In this document: one piece after another, positions 22,562 to 34,471 of the stretch
How the letters are laid out: every line of letters begins with the position of its first letter
Numbering within the stretch: position 1 is the first letter of the stretch
NCBI GenBank assembly: GCA_049724395.1
Contig: JAUGWO010000301.1
Span: 1-62,140 of the forward strand
From: Spongospora subterranea f. sp. subterranea
Lineage: Eukaryota; Endomyxa: Phytomyxea; Phytomyxea; Plasmodiophorida
Length of the DNA: 62,140 bases
Direction: 5' to 3'
Position numbers and translations under genes: made by a program
Notes under the pieces: model-generated
The model's database searches: none
What the model was told of the DNA's origin: nothing
The model's input: the letters and a program-made list of their open reading frames with translations, nothing else

Positions 22562-23576
22562 TTATTTTCGTTTTCCGGCTGACGCCCTGGACTGCTTTCC
22601 GGGCCTGCCTTTCTTCTTGATCGTCCACTTTTTGCTGCGCACAGTGTCGTCAACGGTCATATCATTCTGTTTTTTGACACGTTTTCCAGCTCCGGAACCG
22701 AACTTCTCGTTCTTATATTGACGCTTCTTGGAGATGGTGTTTACAGGGCCCTTCTTGGGTTTCTTGACCATTTTCTCGGCCTGCTTCATTGCGGCATCGA
22801 AACTTTCCGCCGTCAGCGCGTTAGTCTTTGCTTCGCTTTTCCATGTATTGATGGCGGCGACGTTCATCTTTTTCAGTCTCGCCTTCTCCTGAAGCTTCTC
22901 GGCCTGCGCCTGTTTTGCGAACTTCTTGTTTTCGGCGACACGCTTGTTTTCAGCGATCTGATCAATGGCAGCCGATTCGTGGAGCAGCTTGCGTTTGATC
23001 TTAGCCATGTGCTCGTCCGACTTGACCATCTCGGCGAAGAAATAAAATCAGCTGGCCGTTTGTAAGGAATCTTGACCTACGAGGATGTCAACATTGGGGT
23101 GACAAGATCGAACGACTGTTGAATTGTAAATTACTACCTGGTCCAGACGATCAAGAGCTTGTTTAACAGAATTGAGGGAAATTTCATAACTAATCATCTT
23201 TGTCAGATACAAAAGGATCAAATGAATGCGGCATTCGATTTTTACAATTTCACTTCACGATCGAGATCGTTATCGGCCGACACATCGACTTCATGAGTGC
23301 TTGTGATAACGAGGGTTTCTGCCCAAGGAAGGCTATCGGGCAATCGAATCTGTGTGTTAATTATGAGAAAACGACGCATTGAAATTCGGCGAAGCGCCTT
23401 TTCCCGACCTGGTTCAAGCAATGGTTGAGGGCGGCCTCATTGCGGATTCCGTTGTTGGACGATGGAGCAGTAACATCCGCAACGGTTGAGAATGGCGCTT
23501 CGATGTCCGACGAAGCCGCATCATCGTTATTTGCAGCCAAACTAATGGCGGCCGCGAGAGCTGCACTGTAATCCAT
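22562..23576 (-). CDS. EBP2: rRNA-processing protein EBP2 (EBNA1BP2 homologue)
   Basis: Exons 23576-23409, 23349-23254, 23197-23138 and 23076-22562, about 279 residues (human about 306). Landmarks in order: ALNHCLNQIRLPDSLPWAET, DLDREMISYEISLNSVKQAL, VKIPYKRPADF, MVKSDEHMAKIKRKLL, then the basic tail with KRQYKNEKFGSGAGKR. All align by eye with the EBP2 family, a nucleolar 60S assembly factor. One base appears to be missing in the T-rich run near 23040-23048, between KRPADF and FAEM; elsewhere the frame is clean. The start at 23576 (MDYSAALAAA) fits the acidic family N-terminus. It ends 54 bp from the stop of the convergent gene at 22508. Confidence 0.93.
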
Positions 23577-23724
23577 TATTTGCTGAAAGTATCGGGTACT
23601 TGATTTACCAGGGCAGAGAGACCTGTTATTTCTGCAAGGAGATAGTCGCGCAGTCCGTCCACGGACCAGAGAAGTCCGAGGTCTGATTTTCGGCATAAAA
23701 ATGTCGTGTCGACACAAAAATCGC

Positions 23725-24163
23725 TCAGCACAATAGTCGTGTGCTGCCCCTGATTGCCGACGAGTTAATGCTCTCGCTGATTATGCCAACCAGCTGCGTC
23801 CAAGGGGATTCAGCGAATCCGGCTGCATGACGGTTTGACGTCAAGAACTTCCAGGATAAAAACCATATCTTGCGAAAATAAGATCGCAAACTTAGTGCCA
23901 GATCTGTTGTCTATAAAAAACCCATTGGCAAATATTTTTAGGATGGAACCGTTTGTTCAATTTATCCTATTACAATGCACTGATTCAACAAATTGTCCTC
24001 GACCGTTAGTATTTTTCGGCTGACTGCCCGAAATGTCCTTCTCAGTAGCTTTCTGAATCACACTTTTCGCAAGTTTTAAATAATGCATTCTTTCGCAGAA
24101 GAAATGCACGTAGAAATATTCTAATGAACCCTTCATTTCTCGCTTAGAATACAGATCAGCCAT
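23725..24163 (-). CDS. Hypothetical two-exon protein, 119 residues
   Basis: Exons 24163-23990 and 23910-23725 join in phase over a 79-nt intron. The product starts MADLYSKREMKGSLEYFYVH and continues with an aromatic, basic helix (RSYFRKIWFLSWKFLTSNRH). No family was recognised. It lies head to head with the gene at 24197, only 33 bp apart, so one of the two 5' ends may be wrong. Confidence 0.35.
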
Positions 24164-24196
24164 ATCATCAGGCGCTCTGCCCACTGCCTTCTAATT

Positions 24197-24886
24197 ATGT
24201 TCCAGCAAAGTGTAATTCCTGTTAGCTCCAAATAGGCATATAATAAGAGATTTCTCATTCTTTCGTGAACGGTTTGGAACGACTCGTATCGATCTTGTTA
24301 GTACGAATGGTCAATGCTGCAATATGCTGTTCAGCTCTTGACGACATCAGCTTCATTCCGCGAAAATTGGAATCAATCAATTTCACGGGAAGAGTTGTTT
24401 GAAGGAGAGAAGGCACATTTTATACCAATGGCAGGGAATCCAATGGGGAAGTCTTTGACCGTTCCGACCCAGAGACGTCTCAATATCGTTATGAACCTGT
24501 AAAAACAAAACCGCATATAGGAGGATTGACAATTCCTATATTTGCTACTGTATATCCTGGTACAGGTCAGTCCAAAGTAAATCACGAAGAAAGGAGGATT
24601 CGCATTATATATGAGCATTTGAAGATTGCAGGATTTATTGATAGAGCAGAGTAGTCAAGAGGGATACGAACAATTTGGGGGAATATTTCTCAATGTACTT
24701 CCTCTGAGCAAGGAGGCAATATTCAAAACTTATGTGAAGCGCAAAGTAGTCGAGAAAGCTTTCAAAAGGGACATTCTCGATCGGAGATATCGAAACACTG
24801 ACGTCAGCCATCTGATTGATGCTGAAACGAATGGAATACCCAATTCAGAACTAAAACTTGCAGATTTGCAAACAATCTACTTTTGA
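24197..24886 (+). CDS. Unknown three-exon protein, about 184 residues
   Basis: Exons 24197-24220, 24302-24576 and 24632-24886 join in phase (introns 81 and 55 nt). The middle exon stays open only if one T is added to the T4 run at 24418-24421, so GEKAHF continues as YTNGRESNGEVFD. The rest reads cleanly: TIPIFATVYPGTGQSK, then FGGIFLNVLPLSKEAIF and a basic helical end with KRDILDRRYRNTDVSHLI. The extended open reading after one correction argues for a real gene. I recognise no family. Confidence 0.5.
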
Positions 24887-25109
24887 ACAAATCATTCGGA
24901 AAAAATTCTCGAATGAATCTGAAAACAAGAATTGAAACCCTGATGCGCAATGATGAGACAGGGTAGTTGAATGACGCTTATTTTTTAGAGCTCTATTGTT
25001 GAGTGCTTCACCTTAAAAGCAAGTCTTACCTGTATGGTCGCCAGAAAGGGTCTAAGATGAAGGATGGAGTTTCACCTGCTTTGGTAAAGTAAAAGGAGCA
25101 GAGCCACGT

Positions 25110-25318
25110 TTATATCCTCTGACTTAATTTAGGGGCCGTAATGAGACCTGACAGGATACTTGCTGTAAGTCGAAGGCGACAAACCGCTTTACTTACTGTT
25201 TGATGAACAGCAGAGTGAGAAAACACTCACCATTTCGACAATAAAACACAGCGCAATCCGCATATATGACCCCAACAAATCCAGCAACAACAACATATGT
25301 AAAAAATGGAATTTTCAT
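25110..25318 (-). CDS. Small secreted protein candidate, 57 residues
   Basis: Exons 25318-25231 and 25195-25110 join in phase through a 35-nt intron (AATG|gtgagt ... aaacag|TAAG). The start MKIPFFTYVVVAGFVGVIYA is a textbook signal peptide. The mature part begins DCAVFYCRN and has three cysteines. Function unknown. The consensus donor and phase support it; shortness limits confidence. Confidence 0.4.
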
Positions 25319-25423
25319 TCTCTGGCCAGGAAGTTGTCAGTTTTTTAATTGGGAACTTTGGAGATTTTTGTACGAATCTTCCGATGGTGGTGATATGGTT
25401 TTCTTCGCATCGCATCTGGCGCC

Positions 25424-25582
25424 ATGAACCTCGCTGTTCCTCTGTCGGAAGATGATACCACATGTTCACTGTATATTGTGAATATCTCGCTAGTGCTATG
25501 TGTGTACACCGTCTGTTACTGGCGGAAGAGGTTCCACCGTCAACGAGACTTATTCACCGAAACCCAGGAGGAATCGTACTAG
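25424..25582 (+). CDS. Small single-pass membrane protein candidate, 52 residues
   Basis: The frame encodes a short acidic N-terminus (MNLAVPLSEDD), one hydrophobic helix (YIVNISLVLCVYTVCYW) and a basic then polar tail (RKRFHRQRDLFTETQ). The inside-positive charge pattern suits a type III or tail-type membrane peptide. No homologue is recognised. Confidence 0.35.
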   Translation: MNLAVPLSEDDTTCSLYIVNISLVLCVYTVCYWRKRFHRQRDLFTETQEESY

Positions 25583-25668
25583 CTACAGGATCTGCTCTAA
25601 TTCACGGGTGACTATGATTCGCCACCTTTATTACTTGCTAAATTTTGTTGACCTGTAGGGCGTCCGCT

Positions 25669-25844
25669 ATGACAGGATTTATGAACTGCGCGTTGGACTT
25701 CAGCAAATTCGCAGTGAGAGAGCTAGCGAAGCCACATATGTGGCCCTTTGCGGTTGGAGGAGTAATTACCCTCGTGGGAGCGTTCTATGTTCCAATCTCC
25801 GAACACGATGTGAAAATCAGCAGTAGGATATTTCAGCCTTTTAA
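25669..25844 (+). CDS. Small membrane protein, possible ATP synthase subunit j (Atp18)-like
   Basis: The frame MTGFMNCALDFSKFAVRELA is followed by KPHMWPFAVGGVITLVGAFY, which resembles the KP.WPFFVGG.IT core of mitochondrial ATP synthase subunit j. With a 38-nt intron (25789-25826) the protein ends after 45 residues, a fitting size. Without it the frame continues to 25965 (about 99 residues). The assignment rests on one motif; other small mitochondrial membrane proteins are possible. Confidence 0.4.
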
Positions 25845-26087
25845 ATTTATTGTGTTCCCAATTTATCGCCAGAATTTGCCCATCCGGAGCTTGCACACGA
25901 GGAAAAGCATTGAATATGAAAGATTGACCAATCTCATGCACATCTGGCAGGACGACATTTTATAAGTTTTGAATACAATGAGTACTAAAGACAGCAGATT
26001 ATAACTTTCAATGATCCAATCTACATTTCCATTCCATACACTTGAACGATGTGCTATCGAGACCATCGATTTTTATAAGTTTAAGTT

Positions 26088-29000
26088 TCATGAAGAAATG
26101 ACGCCATTTGTAGAAAGAAGCGCCTTCTTCATTTCCAGCAGCTGAGGAGTCTTATCAAGACGCATCGTAAAGTCTGTGAAATCCGCACATGCGGCTCCCT
26201 TCATAACTGTGGTCCCGATTACATGAAACGCCTTGATCGCGGCTCGCAATATTTCTTGAGCAGAATCTCTACTCGCTTCCAACTTGTTCAGACGCAACTG
26301 TTCTTTGATGACCTATGCTGTCTCTGAAAACTCTGAAACGAATGTTAACTCTACAAAATACCAGTGTAAACCTAGCAGTCAAATCAGGAAGCATTTTTAA
26401 AACAGCATCTGGTCTTGATGATGATAAAGAGATAATAATCAGAAAAGTTGTCATTTGCACATCCGGATCATCGAGAAGGCCGCTCTCTAAATCACTTATC
26501 AACGGGCGAAAAATTAAACAGAAAAACACAAAATAGACTTCATACCTAAAACTGCAGAGAAGTTTGGAACCGAAACGACAGCGTTGGCGTGATCAGCAAC
26601 CAGCGACTCAATACAAGAAAATACGGCGCGACGTAGCGCAATCCCATCGTCGACCTTTCGCTTAAATGGGCCATAATCTGCCTAAACAAACCAGTGAGAC
26701 AAAGCATACCGGCAAAGGTAAAAACAGTACAATACCATTCGAACGAGCGAGGAGTCAGGTAAAGACTGCTGAAAGAGAAAGGGAATCAGGTCATCTAAAC
26801 TTTCGATTAACGATGGGATCGGGGATGGGTCACGAAGCAAAGCATTGACTGTCAGTAAAGCATGACGTCGCGTCGACAAATCAGGATCACGAAGCAAAGC
26901 GAGGAATGATGAGAGAGAATCTTTCAACTCTATAGAGGATAGCGTTAGATCGAAAACTTTAAGCATAGGTAGTTCATTTTGACCTAATGACGAGGCCATA
27001 TAGCGTAAGGATCCAAACATGACCGATCTGACATTGGGGGAATGAGAGCTCAGTTGTTCTGTGATATTTGGAAGCGGGCTGTGATGCGACTCCTGGTAGA
27101 TGCTGCATAATGACCCCAAGCATTGACTAACTGCCACCCTTACTCCCTAAGAAAAACATTAGGTAAACGTGACACCGTAAAATCTCACAGAAGGAACTTC
27201 GTCAGCACTATCAGCGTAGTTGATGAGTAGCGGAAGCAACGTCGATGGCATACTCCATTCTGAAGATCTAGACATGATGACCTAACAATAAACGCAAAGA
27301 AAAAACACAAGTGGAACGAGTATCAACCTGCTTAACAGACGATAGCAGCAAATAACGATGAATTGGACTATCTTCGAGATGATTCATTATTATCGGAAGC
27401 GTAGAGGCTTCGCTAAAAATAGCTACTTGGCCTGGAAATAACAACATTACGCTAAAGTTACGAAATTACGAGGGAACAAACCCAAGCTAGTGGATGCTGC
27501 CCATTTGCAATCCGCAGATGGATCGTCGAATCTTGCAATAAGCATGAATGGTAGATCTTTCAAGCCTTAAAATTTTCATAGATTGTGAAGGCGAAGATAA
27601 AGGAATTCTCAAAACATTAACCTGAAAGATCAGCCATCCGACCGACTTCTCCAATCGCTAGCAGCGCAACAAGCTGCATTTGCGACGATTGCTGTAGATG
27701 AACCATCAGCTTACTCTTTACTACTGAAAACTCATATTAGAGTGGAGAGCCAGGACGCGGGAGTGATACCTTTATCAATGGGTTGATTGTTCTCCTGATC
27801 TGGCGCGGGTGTCGTGATGATTGTGGCAACCGCTTTACTGATGTTCGAAGCAGCGATTCGGTTGCACTCAGGATTACACTGGTCGAACACCAAATCCAGC
27901 AAACTATCTTTCGAAAATGAACCTCCAGAGGGCGACAAAAAAATCAATTTTTGTAGCAGTTCTGATAGAACGAGCAAACATGATGCCTAAAATCGATCAG
28001 AAAGCTAAAACGGCAGTTGCGCGCATTACCGGCAGCAAAGCGTTTTGTATTAACTTCGGTATATTACAGAAAAACAAATCAGGAGAAATTAAACTATCCG
28101 ACGCCAAAACCGGCGTGAAGGAAACGATAAGACGAGAAAGTATCTTGACACAAAGCTCAGCAAGATGCATATCGGAATCAACAAAACCTGATCATAGATT
28201 AGAGCAAATGTAAGGCACGGATGAAGCCATACGGTTTATCATCTCATCAGCACAAAGCCGAGCAAATTGTACGCTCACCAACCCTGAATGGTGCCTGATA
28301 CAGGCATCAATAGTTTCAGCTGCCGCATAACGTAACGATGGGGAAGTTTTTCGGAAAAGCGATAACATTAGCAAAAGCGTTGACTCAGTCAATAGGGGAC
28401 GCATGTCTTTTACAATATATTAGCAAATATTGAAAGGATGATGATACTATAAAATACCTAAATTGCACGATGCCGAAGTGACGCGTTTCAGAGCCCGCAG
28501 TGAGGCAAGGCGGGTGACCTACCAATACATTCAATTAATGTCGCAGTTTGAGTGAGCAAATTTACTTCGTTTTGAAGCCGCAACGTGATTGTATGGAAAG
28601 ATATCGTAATTAGTTCGGTGTCAAAGTGCGACCCGAACTTTGCCAGTATGATTGATATTGTGTCGAGGACAGCTTCTTTAACCACCTGATCGACATCCTA
28701 CAAATGGAAATATGAAACTATAAAAAATATCACGAAACCAGGAAATACCTGGGATTCTAGCTGAAAAGCAGCTGTAGAAAATATTTCCGACAGCACATCA
28801 GCGTCTTGCACAAAACTTATGAGAAACCCAAATAACTTAGAAGAAGTGACAAAAACCTTGCAACTTGATACACTGGGAGACGCAAGCACCGAGCGATAAA
28901 GCAGCCGCTTTGGTCTTTGGTGACCCACTATTGCATCCCGTGATTGCAACACCTGCGATTTTCTGGACATTATCTGTGTATATGATGAGCAGTAACGAAG

Positions 29001-31442
29001 CATTGATCACACGACAAACGGTACCTGAAACAATTCGTTGAACAAACGTTGCATTTTCTGAGACAATGTCGATTGACTGTTGCACGATTTGTTGCAAGCA
29101 CCGAATGCCAAAGCGTAACAGACTGCATGAAATTGGACTCGTTGACGCGATTTGAATGAGTTTAGAAACATAACTAACAATAAAAATGAACGAATCACCC
29201 TTGTGACCACATATTTCGGCCTACTCTGCAAAAACTGAGAGCTCATAAAATTCCGGTAGTTGCACAGCATCGAGAAGGCAGAGGAAAACCGCCTCTTTCA
29301 TCTAGTCTCTACATTATTGCAATGCAAAAAAAACAGAATCGATTTACTTCTTCAGCTTCATTTTGGGATAACGCATTCAAAAGGTATGGTATGGCGCTCC
29401 TGATAACGGATTTATCTAGCAGCCCAGACCATGATTTGAGAATTAAGGTAAATGCGATGAAAGCCTAAAATACGACTTAGATCTCAAAAGGACGGCGGGC
29501 ATGGTTTTGGTACCTGCAACCTAACAAGAGGATTACGATCACTGAAACAGTTAAGAAGAACGTTGCTAAACTGATGAATATAATGGTTTGTGGCGCCTGT
29601 AAACGAGTAAAATATCGTCCGAGAATTATCCTACATATCAACTACCTGTAGGCGCATGTTTCACAAATGCCACTATTAAAGAAATCGCATCTTTCCTAAG
29701 TTTCCATGTCTGATCTATGGCATCTTGAACATCGAAATCCTCCGCATCATCCCATTCGTCCTTTGACGTATAAAAACCAAAACAAATTCCAAGCAAAACA
29801 CTTTACCCCATCCGCGTTTCCATCAAAAGATGACCGCAATTCTTCGCGTTCCTTCAAGGATGCCTTAGAAGTGATAGCAATCAATTCACATTCTAACCAT
29901 AGGATCGTCAACGAAGTTCGGATCGAATCGAGCTAGACGGCAGCATGCTTCAACAATATTGGGAAAAAATGGCATCACCTCCATTGAACAATTGATCAAT
30001 ATTGCTTCGCAAGCCTGTAAAAAACGTCAAAAGCGTTAAAAAAATCGACGTGAAGCGAGGACCTGCAAGCAGTTTTCCTGGAGTTCCGTGTTCGACGCCT
30101 CGGTGGAAATTGTTGTTTCATGATTCGTACTGGAAAACTTTAATAACAGGGGCACGATTTGGTTGAGCCAAGGAGTAACCCTTGAACCGACCGAACGACA
30201 TATTGCTGAAAAACGACTTAATAAAATTATGAGGAAGAGGGCAGCAGGTATACTTCCGACTGTTTGAATATGGAAATACAAACTGGTGAAAGGACCTACA
30301 GTATGTATGAAAAGTTCAGTTGAGCAAACATCGAAGCCAAACTCACCAGGCTGCTCAATTTGATTGATAATGGCACGAAAAAATTGTTCTAGTATCTCAG
30401 ATGATGCAAAACATAATATGCTACCACTAAAGGCGATTACTCGCCTTCGTACTCCAAAGTCGCAGTTGGATGTCAAAAGTCTCAACACCTGCAAAGTTTT
30501 CAAAAATTAGCAGGAAGCAGAAAGGCCGTTTTCAAGAACCTGATCAACTATCATTCCGTGAAACTCCGCTATTCGGCTGCCAAAGCGTTTGACGAGGTCT
30601 TTCAAAAGATCAATACATATCACCTGCGCATCTATAGGCTGAATCAAAATACAATGTAGCAGAGTGTTAGCAACTAGCATATACCAATAGGAGCAGGAAA
30701 ATCAAGAGTTGTGATGGCTGACGGTTGGGGCGGTAGTAAAAGGCTCTGAGAAGCATCAGCCGCTAATCCATACAGAAAGTATGGAATCAGAGAAGAAGAT
30801 AGTTTTTGCCCTAGTAATCTCGCAATATCAGTAAGCAACTGAAGTTCAATGGCGAACGACGAACCCATATCATCAGGCGCAGAGTTAATCACAGCACGTA
30901 TTCCAATAGAATAAATGTCACGAAGTTCTTCTTTACCGACTAATACCAACTCAGCTTAAGGAATGTTAATAACGATTAGGGACCGGAGCCAAGGGAAATC
31001 ACCCAATTTAACCGCAATTGCTAAGACTTGATCGGCGTCAAATTTGCCAACAATAGCCGATAAACTATCAGATAAATCAAATACGTGTACAGCGGCTTGC
31101 TGTATAAACTAAACTGACCACTTCACAGCAATGGATTGAACATCGTTTGACTACGATAAGCATTTTAGCGCAAATCCAGCAGATTCGTATTGTACAAAGT
31201 GGTCACCTGATCATTAAGATGTAAGACAATGACATCAGTAATCGGGCGTTGCAGAGTCTTGTCTAGAATCTCAACTGATTGCAGCTCCGATGTTCAGGTC
31301 ACTGATGGCCATGAATCTTTCATCCTTATCGTGGTGTTGTGCCTGCACAATCGGAGCGTCAATCGGTAAATCCAGAAAACAGTAATGGAAATATCACCCC
31401 ATCCAGCAGCCGAATGATCTTTTGCGAGTTATTATTGGGCAT
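26088..31442 (-). CDS. CAND1: CAND1 (TIP120), cullin-associated NEDD8-dissociated protein
   Basis: A HEAT-repeat gene of many short exons on the minus strand, start 31442 (MPNNNSQKIIRLLDG), stop 26088. Matches run the whole length: HDKDERFMAISDLN, DVQSIAVKCLSAIVGKF, EELRDIYSIGIRAVIN, LLTSNCDFGVRRRVIAFSG, LNQIVPLLLKFS, VMPFFPNIVEACCRLARFDPN, an acidic stretch before AIDQTWKLRKDAISLIV, and near the end FKRKVDDGIALRRAVFSCI and DDPDVQMTTFLIIISL. CAND1 wraps unneddylated cullins and exchanges SCF substrate receptors. Resolved exons include 31442-31398, 31342-31207, 31150-31119, 31064-31003 and 30954 onward; introns are about 45-65 nt. Exon 2 needs one base discounted near 31288-31291 (DLN joining SELQSVEILDK). 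The remaining exon borders were not all set. Confidence 0.93.
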
Positions 31443-31703
31443 GGACATGAATCGTAAACACGTATCAATTCGCTTTGTGCGCAACTGCGGAAACTGCTTT
31501 GAAAGTCGCGGGTGCGGAAAGTGATGTCCTTAAGTCGCGCGCAACTGGGAATAAAGATCGGCCCCACAATTGCCAAGATTCCGGAAATTCGTCTCGCCGA
31601 AAGGGAAAAGCTATCGAGACTAATCACTCTAACGCCAAAACCGGGAAAAAATGGCATGTGTTGAATGTACAGGACGCGAAAAAATGCAATGTTGTCATAA
31701 ACA
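31443..31703. other. 5' region of CAND1
   Basis: No coding exon recognised. A short spacer between the CAND1 start and the unassigned gene next to it. Confidence 0.3.
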
Positions 31704-32152
31704 TCATAAAAACCATGAATATAAATTGACATGGTCCGATGTCAAATCCAGTGAGCCACATTCATGAAAGAAATCGACTGCTTGTACATAGTAATAAATT
31801 TCAGGGTTGTTTCGGGTCGGTGTTGATATGAAAAACAAGTTAAGGCCTGGATATCGGTTCGACATCAAGCGCATGAGTTCCTGCACAGCAGTTTCATACC
31901 AGAAGATGACTGCTCAGGCAATTTCTGTTCCAACTAAAAACGAACGCCCGACAGATGTACAATAACCCTAAACTCAACTTCATCAGATGGAATGTCTTCA
32001 AGAAACTGGGTTCGAAATAGCATTGTGAATTGAATGGAGACCAGCTCAACGAGTTCGTCGAACACCAACGTGCAGCAAGCCAGGAAAGCGCCTGCTGCTT
32101 CAGAATTTACAGTGGTAAATCGGGCAACAATCAATAGATAACCCATATTCAA
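31704..32152 (-). CDS. Unknown two-exon protein; source copy of a local exon duplication
   Basis: Exons 32152-31946 and 31880-31704 join in phase over 65 nt. The first encodes LVFDELVELVSIQFTMLF and FLEDIPSDEVEFRVIVHLSG. The second encodes ELMRLMSNRYPGLNLFFIST and a Tyr-rich end. The first exon is repeated, degraded and in opposite orientation, three times at 32210-32930. I recognise no family. The start is uncertain and an upstream exon may exist. Confidence 0.45.
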
Positions 32153-32209
32153 TCAACTCTAGTCAATCCATCTTATGAATTCGACTTTTGATCAAGAAAC
32201 AGAGGGGTT

Positions 32210-32930
32210 AAGAATTGATTTTTAGCCAAAATGTCACTGTGAAATCAAAATCTCTCAACTGTTATGGGGAGCAGGAAAAGCGTTTGCCGCCTCGCTGCAC
32301 GTTTATATTTGACAATCTCATAGGCTGGTCCCCAGAAAATTTCACTATTTCCGAAAAAATCATTGCACTGCCATTCCGTCTGATGAGGTCGTGCTTCTAA
32401 TATAAGAACTACTCTTAAAAGGCTTACCAATCAGTTTTATCCAAACTGTTAAATTCAATTTTATAGAAATGTTCAGCAGAGCAGCAAACGCGTTTTGCCG
32501 GCCTTGCGGCACGCTTAAACTTGACGAATTCGTTGAGCTGGTCCCCAGAATATTTCAATAAATTGAATTCACAATGACATTTCGGATAAAAATCATGGAT
32601 AGCCCCTCATCAAACAATTGCGTTTGGAGCCATTTCATCTGATGAAGTTGAGTGTCTGATTTGAGAAGTACTCTCCAATGACTTCAAGAACCAGAGGAAT
32701 TATCAACTGAATTATCGAAATGTTCTGAGCAGCAGCAAGGGCGTTTTGCCGGCCTTAAGATACGTTCAAGTTTGACGAGCTCACTGAGCTCGTTTCGAGA
32801 ACATTTCACGAAATTACAATGATATTTTGGATAAAAATCAAAATCAATTGATACCTCGATTCAGCCAATTTTTTCAAAGCCATTCCATCTGATGAGATGA
32901 AGTTTCTGATTTAAAAAACTTTTTTCCAAC
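32210..32930 (+). repeat. Three degraded tandem copies of the neighbouring exon, inverted
   Basis: Units at about 32210-32420, 32440-32690 and 32690-32930 share an AGCAG...GCGTTTTGCCGGCC block, a TTGACGA...TGAGCT block and a CATCTGATGA block. Read on the plus strand they keep pieces of the exon at 31946-32152 (for example SSDEVE for PSDEVE) but carry stops. They look like pseudo-exon duplicates. Confidence 0.7.
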
Positions 32931-33435
32931 ATCCTGCCGGGTTTGAAAAGCTGCGAGCTTACACGACGTCATCAAGAATTATTACATGGAGTACGGTTCA
33001 TGATTCAAATCTCTACCGATTAGTCTCCAAAACGCGTGTAGGATTATTGTAAGTCAGCCTGGGTACTTCTTTCCCAAGGCGGAATATTGCCTGGATTATC
33101 ATCTCTTGTACGTAACCGCTAAGCCGGCATTCATGCGCTTGTTCGCGAACCGATCCTCGGCGATTGCATAGTGCACTTACGGACGATGTACTGCCATAAT
33201 GGTCGTTGTAGCAACTGGCCCAGTAAGTACAAAGGCAGATGCGGCGTGATCGTAACCCTAGAGGCACAATCTCACAAAACAACAACCAGGTAATCAATGA
33301 CACTTCAATAATGAAGAAATTTGCCCATCCCGTGAAGGAAGACGAGACGGGACAAGCAGTGGGGGCAGTCACCAGTCGGGCAAGAGGAACACCGTGCCGG
33401 CGTACACCCGTATCAGCTCACAGTTATCGGCCGGG
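32931..33435. other. Intergenic upstream of PSMG2
   Basis: No exon recognised; presumably holds the PSMG2 promoter. Confidence 0.35.
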
Positions 33436-34471
33436 ATGAAGTTTGTCGCCAAAGATCGTGGAATTACTGACGACGCCCCGTCATTTTTCAAGGGCAGCAC
33501 ACTCATCTGGGTTCGTTAAAATTTACTAGTTATGCACAATCATCAAACTTTTATGTTTTTCAAGTTTTTCTTTCGCTGTCCATAATATACGACTTTTGAA
33601 TTCTGTCTGCTGCAGCCGGTAGTTAGTATCGGCAACGTTGGGCAGCTGTGCGTTGATGTTCTCCATGCATCGGCATTTGTTATGGAGCTTAAAAGGGTAG
33701 GTTCGACTAAAAACTGGCAGCTTCGTACTGTTAAGATATCAATTCCAGGTCGGCTCTCTTTTTGACCGCGACGTGCTTCCTCTAGTAGGATATTGCCAGC
33801 CATGTTCTATAGAGGGAAAAGCTGAGTTAGCACTTTCTTTGGAAGTTTACCATTCTTCTCGCTGGAACATAACTGTTGTTCAACAGCGCGCTCCGATTAT
33901 TCAAGTTCGTTTGTGATTTCTTCAAAAGAACGTTGTTGACTTCATTCCGTAGAATCAGCATGAACCGTTTTGTAAGCGTGCCGCCGAATGGATCGCCTCG
34001 GTCGGCTTCGATGAAGTTCTCCTCCTCTGCAGCTCTCCTGCGTATCGACGAGGTGACAACGAACTTGAAAGTGATGTCCAGTTCAACTACCAGGCCAGTC
34101 AATTAACAACCGGACTGGGCAAGTCCATGCAGTTGCTAGAGTGGCGACGATTCTGTTCATCCCAGTTCAATCATCTGCTCGACGGTTTAGTGGGCAACGA
34201 AGACGAAGAATTTGCGCTTCCTTTCGTAGGAACTGGTTCTCTCAGACCAATGTTCAGTGAATGCCAAAAACTGTCAATCCCAGTGGCAACGATTCTGTCA
34301 TTCGTGAACGAAGGAGACAACTCGGTTGATGGGCTCGTGCAGTGTAGCATTGTGTATTCTTTGCTGTGTCAATTGCGGGGTTGTGTTGTTGATCGACCGG
34401 ATTGGATAACGCCACCCGAATGGGAACTGGTGTTTGGATTTGAGCGCGATCCGTCAATGTACATCCTTTAA
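33436..34471 (+). CDS. PSMG2: Proteasome assembly chaperone 2 (PSMG2/PAC2)
   Basis: Four exons, 33436-33510, 33616-33696, 33749-33904 and 33953-34471, join in phase with no stop and give 276 residues (human 264). The N-terminus MKFVAKDRGITDDAPSFFKG leads into PVVSIGNVGQLCVDVL, the family's most conserved segment. Then come LSLEVYHSSRWNITVVQQRA, HEPFCKRAAEWIASVGFDEV and LLCSSPAYRRGDNE. The C-terminus has ATILSFVNEGDNSVDGL and PPEWELVFGFERDPS. PSMG2 pairs with PSMG1 to template the proteasome alpha ring. Introns are 105, 52 and 48 nt. The first-ATG start fits the human N-terminus. Confidence 0.94.

Noticed and set aside
24632-24886. Paired-domain (PAX-like) resemblance: GGIFLNVLPL versus GGVFVNGRPLP
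   Set aside because: The similarity covers about ten residues and the following helices do not match a paired domain.
26666-26848. Plus-strand frames across the CAND1 locus
   Set aside because: They are antisense to well-supported CAND1 exons.
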